Both the position numbers and the translations under genes were made by a program. The notes below the pieces were generated by a model, which made no database searches, was not told where the DNA came from, and saw only the letters and a list, made by a program, of their open reading frames with translations. DNA of 64,000 nucleotides from Euonymus europaeus (Eukaryota > Streptophyta > Magnoliopsida > Celastrales > Celastraceae), in assembly GCA_963580455.1 (NCBI GenBank), contig OY756962.1, positions 23,449,001 through 23,513,000 of the forward strand, in the 5' to 3' direction. Below are positions 42,629-54,140 of this stretch, piece by piece (the stretch's first letter is position 1; the number at the start of each line of letters is the position of its first letter).

Positions 42629-45085
42629 ATGTCCCTCTACCGGCTTCTCCTCCGTTCCCTCCACCAGCAACGCCGTCATTTTACCTCCGCCACCCAAACC
42701 CTCTCGTTTTGCCTCAGACACCATCTCCTCCCTGACACCCCCGATCCATCAATCACTCCAACACAGCATCAAGCGCACCGTTACTTCGCATTCTCTTCTG
42801 CTGAAGAAGCAGCCGCGGAACGCCGTCGTAGGAAGCGAAGACTTCGAATTGAGCCTCCTCTCCATGCCCTACGGCCACATTATCCCAATGGAACCCAAAA
42901 TTCGGGCCCTCCCCGCCCTAATCTACCGGACACCACCTCCTCACTCGTTGGGCCCCGGCTTAACCTCCACAATCGCGTTCAGTCCCTCATACGTGCGTCT
43001 GACCTGGATGCTGCCGCGCTTGTTGCCCGCCAATCTGTCTTCTCCAATATTCGCCCCACAGTATTCACTTGCAACGCCATCATCGCCGCCATGTATCGCG
43101 CGAAGCGCTATGATGATGCTATTGTCCTCTTCCAGTACTTCTTCAACCAGTCCAACATTATTCCCAACGTTGTCTCTTACAATAATCTAATCAACAGCCA
43201 CTGTGACAAATCGGAAGTCGACACTGCTCTTGGGGTTTACCGCCATATTCTCGCCAATGCCCCTTTCGGCCCCTCACCTGTCACCTATTGCCACTTGACG
43301 AAAGGCTTAATAGAGTCTGGCCGGATTGGTGAGGCCATGGATCTCTTGAGGGAGATGTTGAACAAGGGTCACGGTGCAGATTCCAGGGTCTACAACAATT
43401 TGATTAGTGGGTTTTTGGAGCTGGGAAACATGGAGAAGGCGAATGAATTGTTTACTGAGTTGACGGAAAGGTGTACAGTATATGATGGGATTGTTAACGC
43501 TACTTATATGGATTGGTTCTTTAGGCAAGGTAGGGATAAGGAGGCTATGGAGTCTTACAAGTCGTTGATGGACAGGAATTTCAGAATGGTACCTGCCACT
43601 TGTAATGTACTCTTGCAGACACTACTTAAGCACGGGAAAAAGACAGAAGCTTGGGCCTTGTTTGAACAGATGCTTGACAATCATACCACACCAAGTTTTC
43701 AGGCGTTAAATTCTGAGACTTTTAATATTATGGTGAATGAATGTTTCAAGCTTGGGAAGTTTGCAGAAGCAATTGATACCTTCAAGAAGGTGGGGACAAA
43801 GGTTGGTTCTAGGCCTTTTATCATGGATGTTGCTGGGTATAGTAATATTATTGTCAAGTTTTGTGAGCTTGGAATGTTAACAGAGGCAGAAAGATTTTAT
43901 ACTGAATTGTATTCCAAGTCTTTGAGCCCAGATGCTACGAGTTATAGGTCATTGATCGATGCCTATCTTAAGATGGAGAGGATTGATGATGCTTTACAGA
44001 TGTTGAATAAGATGGTGGAAGCAAAATTGAGGGTAGTTGTGGGTTTTGGGACAAGGGTATTTGGTGTGTTGATTGAAAATGGAAAAGCTGTGGACACTGC
44101 ATCCATTTTGATGAAAATGGGAGAGCAAGATCCAAAACCGGACCCTCTATTTTATGACGTTTTGGTGAAGGGGCTTTGTAAGGAGGATGCATTTGATATG
44201 GCCCGAGATGTACTGGATCAGGCTGTGAAGCAGAATGTTGGTGTTATTCCTGCATTGGAGGAATTTGTGCGTGAGGCATTTGGGAAAGTGGGGCGGGGGC
44301 AAGATATTCAGAATCTTTTGGATGCCAATAAGTGGGGGTTATCTAGGCCTCCTCGAATGGGAGGGCATCCTCAATCAAGGCCTCTTCAGTTCCAAGGACA
44401 GCAGCCATTTGGAGCCCCTCAAATGACTGGGCAGACACCATCTGCGTACCCGCAAATGGCTGAACAGGGACATTCTGGACCTCAGCGAATGACTGGACGG
44501 AGGCAATTCGGGGACCATCAAATGCCGGGACAGCTGCAGTCAGCACCTTTGCCCTTTCGTATGGCAGCACAGCCACCACCAGGAATACATCAGACGACTG
44601 GACAGCAGCAATTTATACCTTCTCAGTTTGCTGGACAGCATCCATCAGGGCCCGGTGCCCCTCAAATGGCATCATCATGGTCTCCTCAAATGGGAGGACA
44701 ACAGCCTTTTGTACCCTCTCAAATGCCACTACACCAACCACCAAGAGCATCTCAAATGGAAAGGCAGGGATCCTCATGGTCTCCTGAAATTGTAAGGCAG
44801 CAGCCACCATCATGGTCTTCACAAATGGTAGGGCAGCCGGCATCAGTAACTTCTCAAATGGCTGGCAACCAGAAGTTATGGTCTTCTCAACTAGCTGGCC
44901 AGCAGCCATCATGCTCTCCTCAACTTGATGGACAGCAATCGTTAGGAAACCCACCAATGGAGGCACAACATCCATATGGAGCTGCATCAGTGGTTGGACA
45001 GCAAATGGAACCCTCTCAAATGTCAGGCCAGCAGCAGCAAGAAACCATTGACTGGCAAGACAGCCGCCAACAGGTAGCAGCTTGA
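42629..45085 (+). CDS. GRP23: GRP23-type PPR protein with Gln/Met-rich C-terminal repeats, 818 aa
   Basis: Arabidopsis GRP23 is an essential PPR protein needed in early embryos; it has been linked to RNA polymerase II and to organellar RNA editing. The single exon is intact; I start at ATG 42629 (MSLYRLLLRSLHQQ), as the frame has no earlier ATG. In order: an Arg-rich presequence, a very basic patch at about 62-75 (AAERRRRKRRLRIEPP), PPR repeats from about 140 to 575 (CNAIIAAMYRAKRYDDAIVL, NNLISGFLELGNMEKANELF, YSNIIVKFCELGMLTEAERF), then LLDANKWG. The last 230 residues are irregular 14-17-residue units built on PQMxGQxP, some with WSxQMxGQQP. That layout is the GRP23/WQQ architecture. The orthology call rests on this layout, not on an alignment. 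Confidence 0.85.
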   Translation: MSLYRLLLRSLHQQRRHFTSATQTLSFCLRHHLLPDTPDPSITPTQHQAHRYFAFSSAEEAAAERRRRKRRLRIEPPLHALRPHYPNGTQNSGPPRPNLPDTTSSLVGPRLNLHNRVQSLIRASDLDAAALVARQSVFSNIRPTVFTCNAIIAAMYRAKRYDDAIVLFQYFFNQSNIIPNVVSYNNLINSHCDKSEVDTALGVYRHILANAPFGPSPVTYCHLTKGLIESGRIGEAMDLLREMLNKGHGADSRVYNNLISGFLELGNMEKANELFTELTERCTVYDGIVNATYMDWFFRQGRDKEAMESYKSLMDRNFRMVPATCNVLLQTLLKHGKKTEAWALFEQMLDNHTTPSFQALNSETFNIMVNECFKLGKFAEAIDTFKKVGTKVGSRPFIMDVAGYSNIIVKFCELGMLTEAERFYTELYSKSLSPDATSYRSLIDAYLKMERIDDALQMLNKMVEAKLRVVVGFGTRVFGVLIENGKAVDTASILMKMGEQDPKPDPLFYDVLVKGLCKEDAFDMARDVLDQAVKQNVGVIPALEEFVREAFGKVGRGQDIQNLLDANKWGLSRPPRMGGHPQSRPLQFQGQQPFGAPQMTGQTPSAYPQMAEQGHSGPQRMTGRRQFGDHQMPGQLQSAPLPFRMAAQPPPGIHQTTGQQQFIPSQFAGQHPSGPGAPQMASSWSPQMGGQQPFVPSQMPLHQPPRASQMERQGSSWSPEIVRQQPPSWSSQMVGQPASVTSQMAGNQKLWSSQLAGQQPSCSPQLDGQQSLGNPPMEAQHPYGAASVVGQQMEPSQMSGQQQQETIDWQDSRQQVAA
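44350..45070 (+). repeat. Degenerate tandem repeat encoding the Gln/Met-rich tail
   Basis: About 15 units of roughly 42-51 bp, each with CCTCAAATG or TCTCAAATG (P/S-Q-M) and GGACAGCAG or GGGCAGC (G-Q-Q). The frame is maintained throughout, so unit number can change without breaking the protein. Confidence 0.75.
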
Positions 45086-46135
45086 TTCTTTGAAACATAT
45101 AATGTCTTTTACAGAATAGCCCGTCTCATATGTCTTAGTTTTGGGGATGGGGGCAAGGAAATACTCATTGTTATATCATGAGTACAACAATGGTCTTGGT
45201 ATTCCCTTAAGTCCTCTGCGTTTTGATGGCAAAAAGGTATTAGTTATCTGCATTTTGGCAGATTATATATGTGCCAACTTGCATATGATATGTATCATGT
45301 CTCTTGTATCATTTACTAAAACTTATTTTGTCCCCCATTTGTTTAAGAATGCTTGCCATCAAGCCTGAGTTTACATAATGAATTTCGAGCATGTCTCGAT
45401 CAATTATATTGGAGTACTCATGCTTGCTACTTTTGTTTCATTAACAACTATTTTTTTTAGATCAACTAATCCTTGTTATCAACTACAATTGTGGAAAAGA
45501 AAACGACAAAAAAGGGGGCAATTCATAAGGAAGGTATACAAAATAGCATAATATTTGGTTTGTTTATTTATCAAATACGAATTTTATTAAGCATACCATT
45601 TTATGTTATTGGTTGTTGATCTCAATCCATGTGGAATATCCATTTTGACAAATTCTTTTCTAGCAAATGTTATGGTGGAGACATTTCATGTTGCAGGAAG
45701 AAATTGGATGTACGTCTTTCTGTTAGTTGTTTTTCGTTCTTCTCCAATTCAGCAGTCTGTTCTTTCCACACTTGAGCTGTTTGATAATTCTGTAGTCGTG
45801 GTATACATATCCGTGCACTAGAGGCTGTGGTGCCTTCTTCTTTTGCACGACGATGTTCACACGAACAACCTCTGCAAAATGATTTTCAGTCGCAAGAAGC
45901 ATATGATCTTGAATTGTGAGCACGCCTTCTAAAGGCGAGGTTGAGGTAATCCCCATTTCAGGTGAAGGCACTTTGAGGAGCCATTGAGGAATAAGGCCGA
46001 GATATTGTAATCTCTTTTCAATTTTTGGATATGTTTTATGAATTCTGAACACATTTATCTAATTTTGGTTTGCTTCCTAGTGTCTGATCACTGTAATGGA
46101 TATCTGATTGTACTTTACATTGAATGCAAATAATA
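45086..46135. other. 3' flank of the GRP23-type gene
   Basis: Probable 3'UTR, then AT-rich DNA. Small ORFs on both strands at 45600-46050 have no recognisable features. Confidence 0.4.
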
Positions 46136-47145
46136 GTTAGGGATAAGCGTCGAAAGAGCCTCTCTCCTTTGAAAAAAGGATTGATTAAGCTCTTGTACTT
46201 TATTTCAGATTAAACAAGCTCCTCAACTTTGAAAAATAGTCTAAACAAGTCCCTAATCTCATTTTCCGTTATAACGCTGGTGACATGAAATTTTTATTAT
46301 TAAATCATTTATTTTTTAAAATACACACGACATAATTTATTCAAATTACGACACATCATTTTCTATTTTCTCCTTCAAGACTGTCTTCTCTGCCCATTTG
46401 ATTTTGCCCTAAACCAATCTCGACGGTTTGCCCAAAACTGAACAATCTTGCCCGAAATTTCAGCACTTCAATGTTTCTTCATCCGCTATAATATCGCCCA
46501 AACCAGTTTGTTACTGCTGAGAAAATTCGGATAGAGAAAGAGACTAATTTGATGGAGTTTAGGAGAAATAAACTCAAACCAACTTTAAGTGATCTAGACA
46601 AGATCAAGTAAAAAGACCAAGAAATCATCTAATTGATGAACCCAAACTTGCTTTGATTGATCACACTGTCGTTAGACGATTTTAGAAACAAGTGAATCTG
46701 GATGCGTTTGAAAGACTCACGATTCTAGGGCTCCATTTTCAATCCTTCAATTGAAAGAGACATGATTTCAGCCCTTCAAGAAAGATAAATGATTATCAAC
46801 ATCCGATAAGAGAATTATTGCTATTAAAAAGGCCATGAAAATCTCAAGAGCCGTAGAATCACGCAAATGGTAATTGAGGAGGTGAACATAGAGCGAGGGG
46901 GGGTTTCTATGAGTTATTTTTTTAAAAAAGATTTCTTAAAATGTCACGTTAGCTTTTATATCTAATTTATATTTTTAACTAATCAAATTTATGTCACAGA
47001 CACTAATGATTTTTTAACGTTAAATCATTTGAAGGGCTAACAAAAATCATTTTTCATAGTTGAGAGGCTTATTTAACCTGAAATAAAGTATATTAATCAA
47101 TCTTTTTTTCAAAGTAGAGGGACTTTTTCGGCTCCTTATCCTAAC
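46136..47145. mobile_element. MULE-like non-autonomous element, ~1.0 kb, ~100-bp inverted ends
   Basis: The left end reads GTTAGGGATAAGCGTCGAAA, GAGCCTCTCTCCTTTGAAAA, TTTATTTCAGATTAAACAAG. The reversed right end reads GTTAGGATAAGGAGCCGAAA, AAGTCCCTCTACTTTGAAAA, TTTATTTCAGGTTAAATAAG. The interior has no transposase frame that I can recognise. No clear target duplication was found. Confidence 0.75.
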
Positions 47146-47587
47146 ATTTAAAGCCCTGGATCTTCAACTGTCATATTGGTGATTATGCTGCTACTTTTAA
47201 ATAGAAATCATCACGAGTCTTTTGCTCAAGCAAAGGAGATTTTGTTTTAAGACATTTCCCGGATATCTATCGATTATCGGAGTTCGAGTTTCCATACCAG
47301 AAGCAGATTGTTATATCAATGGTGTAGCAAGCCTTTCATTTCGTTTCCTCTGGATGTTACTTTTTCACTGATAGAATGGCATTACTTTGGGTCAAATTGC
47401 GATACATTGCATAACCATCAAGTAGAATGCTGTTAGACGAAGAGTTGGTTTTATGTATTCTGGCCATTGGATTCCGATCAATGCTGCCAATAAATATATA
47501 ATTTGCCAAAATCTTATGGAGTGCATCTGCTTTGAGCCAATAATGTGAAATTTTTTACCAAAAAACTCTTTCCTTGGCTGGATCTGA
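47146..47587. other. Intergenic, no recognised gene
   Basis: Moderately GC-balanced sequence between two transposable elements. No ORF, repeat or gene fragment recognised. Confidence 0.35.
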
Positions 47588-47744
47588 GGGGCTTGTATGA
47601 TTTCACCATGAATTCTCTCTTATTTTATTTTGAATATCAACAATTCAATGAATTACAATAAATATGCAGTATAAGATAGGGCCTCACATGAATAGTTGAG
47701 ATTCAAAATAAAGAAGATTTCATGATAAAATCATTCTAGCCCCC
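47588..47744. mobile_element. Short MITE, copy 2 (pair with 30429-30582)
   Basis: 157 bp, left GGGGCTTGTATGATTTCACC, reversed right GGGGCTAGAATGATTTTATC. The interior matches the copy at 30429-30582 along its length. Confidence 0.75.
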
Positions 47745-47930
47745 TCTCGTCCTTCCCTTCGCAATCAAGAACACCAATCCACCAAGCACGACTAACTGTA
47801 CAATTGTGTAAAAAGGAAAATGAAAAAAATCCTCCTAAACTTGGAGAGCAATGAAAAAATTGAGAAGCTATGCCATTTTGTCCTAGTCAAAGAAAGAGAA
47901 TGAATTCCCATATCTGCAAATCCAAAAAAT

Positions 47931-50669
47931 TCAAAACTTCAGTACTTTGGAAGTCATGTTGAGCAAGGGCTCCAATGTACTTGGGGCAAACTTCCGAGCA
48001 AAGAGGTAACAAACAGATGTCACCTCAGAGTTGTAAGCACATTGTGTCTCATTATTCCTGATAGACTGTATGAAATCTTCCGTAATATCAGCTTTCCCAT
48101 ACAATGCTGGATGCGGTCCACCCATTGACCAGTCGACCCAAGTTACACTCCGGTTTGCATTTAGTGACCCATGGAACATATTGATGAAAGTTGGAATGTA
48201 ATGCTCATCAGGGTAGCAAGCTGGCTTGCAATATCGTTTGAAGAGGGTGTAGTACTTGGTGTCTGAAATTATATAGACAGCCAGATTACGGTGGATTTCA
48301 AACCATTGGGACCCTTTCCGCCATTGATAAAGCTTAATATCAGGAAGCATTTTACGGCTGTAGCGTCCACGACCATAACGGGATGGATCATCATAGGAAT
48401 CAACAAAACTATGATCAGATCCTGTCAGATACTTGTAGACAGTCCTAAAATTATATACTGGAATGCAGCTCTCTGAGAGAAGAATAAATCGCTCATTTGA
48501 AAAGTCAAGCAGCGCATTTGCCAGAAGACGCCTTTCAGCATCAGCCAGCGTCAGTGTTCCCCATTCAACTGTCTGGACAAAGAGGAAAAGAAAAGGGGTT
48601 CCTTAATGAACTAAAGAAAACTAATAATCATGATAACAGTACTGATTAGCAGTGTAATTGCATTCCAAATGAGAGAGAAAACACTGTGCTTCATAAAAGA
48701 AATAGAATAGAAACACAAATCCTACTCTGTTTACTTCGAGGGCAAAACTTGATCAAAAGGCATTATCACAAATACCACAAATAGGAAAACATATATGACA
48801 ACATAGACGCTGCTTGTAAGCATTTTGTGAAGTATGAATTAACATGCAAACCTGCATTTCTTCAGTCACCTAAGGGGCCTATCTCCAATGCTTTCAAAAA
48901 CTTAAATTAAATATGCCGCAAATTCCAGTGTTAACTGAGTAAGTCCAAGCAATTTTCTCGGCAATGAGGAAACTTAGGGTAGTAAGGAAGCATTAAGCAT
49001 TTATAAATTACAGTTTGACAATATATAATATGCCAAGGGTGGGGTAGAAATTCAATTGTACTTTTTTCTTGTTTAGATCAGCTCAGCTGCTACACAGATT
49101 ATTTAACCATTCAATTAGAAGAAATCAATAATTCACACAGATTCATCTTCTTACAAGAAATTAATGGATTCATCAAGTTATACAATTAGGTTAACAAATT
49201 ACACTGCTCTGCTGTTTACACCCACCCCAAATCACATCTCAAATTTCTATAGCTCGATCCTCTCTAAAATGTTAATTTTACATTTCTTCACATTACAAAT
49301 GTGGATACTTAGTTGCCAAGGAGAATAAGACCACTCTTCCTTCAGCAGGCCTTTTCATTATCCGATACCATTCCTCCTGTACTTTACATAGGGCAGGAGC
49401 ATATGAGCGCTTGACGAATGAGAAAATGAAGAGCAAAGTCCAAGTCGATGTTGAGAAAGTGAAGCCTTTATTACCTCTCCCTCATCAAAAAGGTAAATAT
49501 GCCAAAGGAATTTCAGTTACGACTTCTCTAACTATCGCAATGGTTACTGTCTCCGCATATAGTTATTCTTATTATTCCAGTACTTCCCAGCTAAACTAAG
49601 ATGGTGAATTTGAGACCTTTGAAAGATGAGGATCATATTGGAGGCATTTGAAGAAGTGTCAGATTCTATGGTTTTCAAAGAAAGGCTCCTCATATTTGTT
49701 CTTTTTCCTTTTTACTTTTTACCTTTGGTTGGGGGAGGGTGCAAATTGGAACCTCCCGCCTTACTCAGGAATTAAAAAAAGACTCTTAATTCAGTAAGAC
49801 TAGAAAATTTCTGCCTTGAAAAAAAAAACTACACTTGCACATTATACATGACAGGCTCACACATTATACATGTACAAAACAGCACCTAATGTATCATCAC
49901 ATAATTTCTAAAATGTCACACTGGGCACAAGGCCACCTCTTATCAGAGAGAAGCTGCAGTCTGAACATGTGACACAGGTAACAAACAATCTTACCACCAC
50001 ATTACAATATTATTTAACCCACGATGGTTACAAAGGAATTTAAAAACATAAATACATATCAAAACATCAACAATAAGATATCAAAATTGGAACCATCTTA
50101 AGAAGAAATCATACCTGACTGGGGATCAGCCTCCCATAAAATGGTGAGTCCTCAGAAACATTGAGCTGGTACCCAGGAAGGGCATGGACATAAATGGAGA
50201 AATAATTGTCATGGCCATTGAAGAATCTCTCCCACAATGGTAACAAGGGCAAAGGCCCTCTAGTCAAGAACATGAATGCCACCTTAGGGACTCTGTCGAA
50301 TGGATACTCCTCTTTATGGGGCAACAAAGAAGCCCTCCAGAAGAGCTCATTGTCTGTCATGCCATGCTTCAAATTCTTTGGATGCAAAAACGTCTCCATA
50401 TTTAAACAATCCTCCTTCTCGCAATGCGGTACAATATTACAGTTGGCAACCGGGCTGCCACCGGCGGGAGGCAGGGCTGTCTGAAAATTATGGCTGAATA
50501 ACAACTCTGCTTGTGAAGTGAAGTAATGGTTGATGTGAGAACTGGTTGCCAATCCTAGAATGATACCGGCAACGAAAACAACCAAGAAGGATAGTATCCG
50601 TACCAATTTGAGCAGACCTATGTGCCTTTCAGCCTCTTCTTTCTCTCCTCCGACTCTCCACCTCGCCAT
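47931..50669 (-). CDS. GT14/DUF266 (core-2/I-branching-like) glycosyltransferase, 2 exons, 398 aa
   Basis: Plant DUF266 proteins of family GT14 (BC10-like) are Golgi type II membrane proteins believed to transfer sugars onto wall polymers or arabinogalactan proteins. Exon 1 is 50115-50669 (ATG at 50669) and exon 2 is 47931-48572 (TGA). They join in phase 0 across a 1.5-kb GT-AG intron. A signal anchor spans about residues 21-42 (KLVRILSFLVVFVAGIILGL). The catalytic region follows: PKVAFMFLTRGPLPLLPLWE, FSIYVHALPGY, TVEWGTLTLADAERRLLANA, LLDFSNERFILLSESCIPVY, NFRTVYKYLTGSDHSFVDSY, GRGRYSRKMLPDI, KGSQWFEIHRNLA, CYPDEHYIPTF and VTWVDWSMGGPHP, ending in a Cys/Arg-containing FARKFAP tail. Length and motif order are normal for the family. 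The acceptor sugar is not known. Confidence 0.93.
48573..50114 (-). other. Intron of the GT14 gene
   Basis: 1542-bp intron with donor CAG|GTATGA (50114) and acceptor TTTGTCCAG (48573). A 62-codon plus-strand ORF at 49411-49599 lies inside it but has no family features. No transposon ends recognised. Confidence 0.85.
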
Positions 50670-52066
50670 TGCTTTCCTACTACAAAATTTAATAGAAAAA
50701 CATCCAAAATCTCGATTTGCTCATTCAATACTCATAAGCTCTCATTGAGTTTGAAATCGCAAACAATCTATCAAGTTCTTGACTACAGTAGTAACTCTAT
50801 GAATGAAGAATTCGATTCATTTTTCGAATCAAAATTCACAGAGTTAAATAGACCTTCAGAACAAACAGCGTTGAAGCTTCGGTGTGATCTGAAGACAGGA
50901 CAGCAAACAAGATCGATAGGTGAATCGGAACTGGATCAAAAGAGAGAGAAAGCGAGAGACGAAATCAGTGAAGCAATCCAACTCCAGTCCGTCGGATGAG
51001 TTTTGGATTCGTTAAATAAGTCGAAAATGGCGGCGGCAGAGTCGGTAACGGCGATCGCGGTGGTTCCGAGTGATTTTGATTGATACAAGTGTCTTTTCAC
51101 ATTTGCGGAAGAGATCCTGCTCCTACCTTTCACTGGGCTCCATGTGACAGGGGATGGGCTCTGATCTATTTTATTTAGAGTATGTTTAGAGAGGTAAGAC
51201 CATCCAGAGCTACGCTTATTATATTTATTAAATTTTAGTAAAAATATATATTTTTACTAATTTATAATTTTTAAAACATTAAACATATATTTGTTATAGA
51301 GTATAAACTAACTTACATACCCTCAGTCACTCTCAATTAATAATCTAAATCATTTAAATATTCATTTCTACAATCACTATTTATTTAATCAAACTCAATC
51401 TATTTTATTATTATCATAAGATCAAATTTTATTATATTATTAAATAATCAACTAAGGTATTAATAATTATAAAAAAAATTATTAAACAATCAATTTTTAA
51501 TTTTTTGATATCAACTCCCTTCTATGTGTATGACACCTGTACTGTGCCTTCGTCTCGCACATTTCATCAAACACGTTTATCAATTCTATCAATACAAGTC
51601 CTCCTCCTCTTTCCTCACCCAGATTCAAGTCCTCCTCATCTCAAACAAAAATCCACGGCTGAACACCACAAATCAAGAAAAGAGAACGTGATGGCGGGGT
51701 CTCTGCGGCTTCGACACATTATTTTCCCATGATAATGTGTTTCTATACATAGGAAAATACAAATCAAGAAGTGTATTAACTGCAGAACTAGGAAATTTGG
51801 ACTAAAATGACAAAAATGTGAGTGAGCAGGACTTCTGGTGGAGGTCGAGCTTGGCAGTGGAGAGTTTAGTGTCCAGCATATGTGCATAGATCGAGAAGAC
51901 AGGCTGATTTTTTTAATTGAAAAAAAGGAATGACGCATAAACAATGGTGCGCGAGGTCAGACGCTTCACTGTAGCTAGACGCAGTTTTGGAGATGAATTT
52001 ATAGTGACTGATGTGAGTAAAAACTCAGCTACATGACAAAAGTGGGTCTTCAAAATGATGCAGACC
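50670..52066. other. GT14 promoter and intergenic DNA
   Basis: 50670-51000 is the probable leader/promoter of the GT14 gene. The rest is AT-rich with small ORFs I do not believe. A GC-balanced patch at 51500-51730 has no recognised content. Confidence 0.4.
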
Positions 52067-52087
52067 ACCCACATTTTGTGGGTGGCC
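52067..52087. repeat. Short perfect hairpin before the foldback element
   Basis: CCACCCACA-TTT-TGTGGGTGG, 9-bp arms with a 3-nt loop, lying immediately outside the left tip of the foldback element. Confidence 0.85.
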
Positions 52088-52864
52088 TAATACAACTGTT
52101 GAGCATTGAAAGATAGGTCGTATTTTATTTTGATCACTGAAAGTAAAAAAGTAAATCATTGAAAGTAAAAATGTATCAAGTTGGGAATGCAAAGTGTAAA
52201 AATGTTTCAGAATGACCACTCGGTCAGTTTTTGGTGAATTTGGGCAGGAGAGATGTTGACATGGCATCACGTCCTTAAACCATTGTTACACAGTGGCCTG
52301 TTGTGCTTACGTGTAATTTTAAAAAAAAGTTTAGGTGTTGGCAAATGGCATAATGACACCTTACATGCATAGCATTACAAATTGGTCACTAAAAAACATA
52401 AATTGTTCCAACATGGTCCCTAGAGCAAAGCAGTTAAACATAGTTTTGCATTCAATACATATTAATTATGTGTTTTACTATCATTTTGTTGATACTGTGT
52501 AGTGTTATACCAATCTAGATGGTATTTTATCTGGTGTGTAGGACACTATTTTGGACTATTAATATGTATTGAATGCATGAAACATATTACTATACATGTA
52601 ACGGTAACAATAGGTGTCATGATGCCATTTGTCAATACCTAAACTTTTTTTTTTATTTTTTTTAAAATTACACGTAAGCACAACAAGCCATTGTGTAACA
52701 ATGGTTTAATGAAGGTGATGTCATGTAAGTATCTCTCATGCCCAAATTGACCGAGTGATCATTCTGGAACATTTTTACACTTTGCATTCTCAACTTGGCA
52801 CTTTTTGACTTCCAATGACTAAAATGAAACAATGTCTATCTTTTAGTGACCAACAGTTGTATTA
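52088..52864. mobile_element. Foldback element, ~777 bp, almost entirely inverted repeat
   Basis: The left tip TAATACAACTGTTGAGCATT pairs with the right tip CAACAGTTGTATTA. Pairing continues inward: AACTTTTTACACTTTGCATT-type words at 52170-52200 and 52780; ACCGAGTG at 52220 and 52755; the poly-A/poly-T block beside AATTACACGTAAGCACAAC at about 52305 and 52665; GGTGTCAT and ATGACACC at about 52355 and 52612. An inner pair, GCATTCAATACATATTAAT with ATTAATATGTATTGAATGC (about 52450 and 52558), leaves only about 90 nt of loop. No coding sequence. Confidence 0.85.
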
Positions 52865-52869
52865 TCCCT

Positions 52870-53290
52870 ATGTTTAGATGAAAGTATATCTGACAGCGTA
52901 TAAGTTAACAGATAAGCTATGTAATATATAAGTTAGCGGATAAGCTGTATGTTGTTTGGTATAACGTAAGTTTTAATAACATATAAACTATCAATTTACG
53001 ATGAGGGGTGTGCAAATTAGTTTAATAATAATGAAATAAAAATATTGAATATGAGTCTTGTTGAAAGAGTTTTATGCCTTGAGTTCAAATATATAATTTT
53101 TTTTCAAAATCTAACATATATTTTGAGAGATAAAATGACAAATGTGTAAAAGAATGGAGGCAATAAGGAAAATTGAGGGAACTTTTTTGATATATGATTG
53201 ATGTAATTGTGAACCAATGAAATTGCGCTTATATGCTACCTAGCGTATAAGCTAACACACGTTCAACCAAACATCGCTACAATTTAGAGC
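52870..53290. repeat. Probable MITE with AGCGTATAAGCT-rich ends
   Basis: CAGCGTATAAGTTAACAG at 52896 and TAGCGTATAAGCTAACAC at 53243 flank AT-rich DNA. The outer words ATGTTTAGATG and CAACCAAACAT are roughly inverted. Similar GCGTATAAG words occur at about 39123-39155. Ends are approximate. Confidence 0.45.
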
Positions 53291-53819
53291 ACTAAAAAAA
53301 ATTGTTTGATTTTTTAAAAATTACGAATATGATCTAATTGAATTTACGAGCTTAACGATATATTGTTTGTACCAAACACAAATCATATGTACAGTGAAAA
53401 TTAAGATGAAATGTTTCGAGTTTATATTTAATTGTTCAAAATTGTCGTGTCATTTTTATGATCCATTTGATTCATGTTTAACACAAATAATATATCGTTG
53501 GACTCATAATCATAATAGGGACCTCACGTGATAACAAAAATGTTTTTCCTTTTTTTTAGTCTTGAGATAAATTTTTATACGACCCCTCTATTCTAATAAA
53601 AGTATCCAGTTATCTCATATAATTTTATTTTGAATCAAATTAATCCCTCAACTTTCAACACAATATGTCATTAGCGACGGAATGTTGTTAGCCTTCTGTC
53701 GTGATTTTCATCCGTTTTTAATGACTTGGTACGTTCGATCGACGACCTTATTGATTTCGACAGCATGTAGATCTCATAAACAGATGATAAATCTTGAACA
53801 AGGAAATAAAGAAAGGATG
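53291..53819. other. Intergenic, no recognised gene
   Basis: AT-rich non-coding DNA. Words such as TAATCCCTCAACTTTCA at 53640 suggest another decayed MULE-like terminus, but no partner end was found. Confidence 0.35.
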
Positions 53820-54140
53820 TGAGAGCAACTCCAGTGCTGCCTCAATTTCAAGTACTCCAAATTTTTTGATTGGGTCCCTTCTTTATTACACAAAATTGGG
53901 TCTCACTTATTTATCCACATTAGCAAAACATGTCTCTCAATACATTCACATCAATAAAAACACATATTTCAACACAATTTTTTCACTCTCTATTACTAAA
54001 TTCTCCAAATATCAAGTGTGCACATCTTTCAATACATTTTTTTCACATTTTTTTTACTCTAAAACACATCTCTCAATATAATTTCTCCACCTTTTACATT
54101 TTTTTTTTCATTCAATCTCTCTACATACTCCAAAATTTTT
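53820..54140. repeat. Harbinger-type 'GAGCAACTCCA' repeat, copy 1
   Basis: Starts GAGAGCAACTCCAGTGCTGC, followed by TTGATTGGGTCCC, TATTACACAAAATTGGGTCT and CACATCAATAAAAACACATA. The same succession (…CTCTAAAATTTTCAATTGG, GGATCTCA…, CATCAACAAAACAT) is found at 54700-54813 and 60670-60780. Confidence 0.55.

Noticed and set aside
44613..45098. 161-codon minus-strand ORF
   Set aside because: Antisense of the repetitive Gln/Met-rich tail of the GRP23-type gene; open only because the repeat is open.
49411..49599. 62-codon ORF inside the GT14 intron
   Set aside because: No domain, on the opposite strand, and within a well-supported intron.
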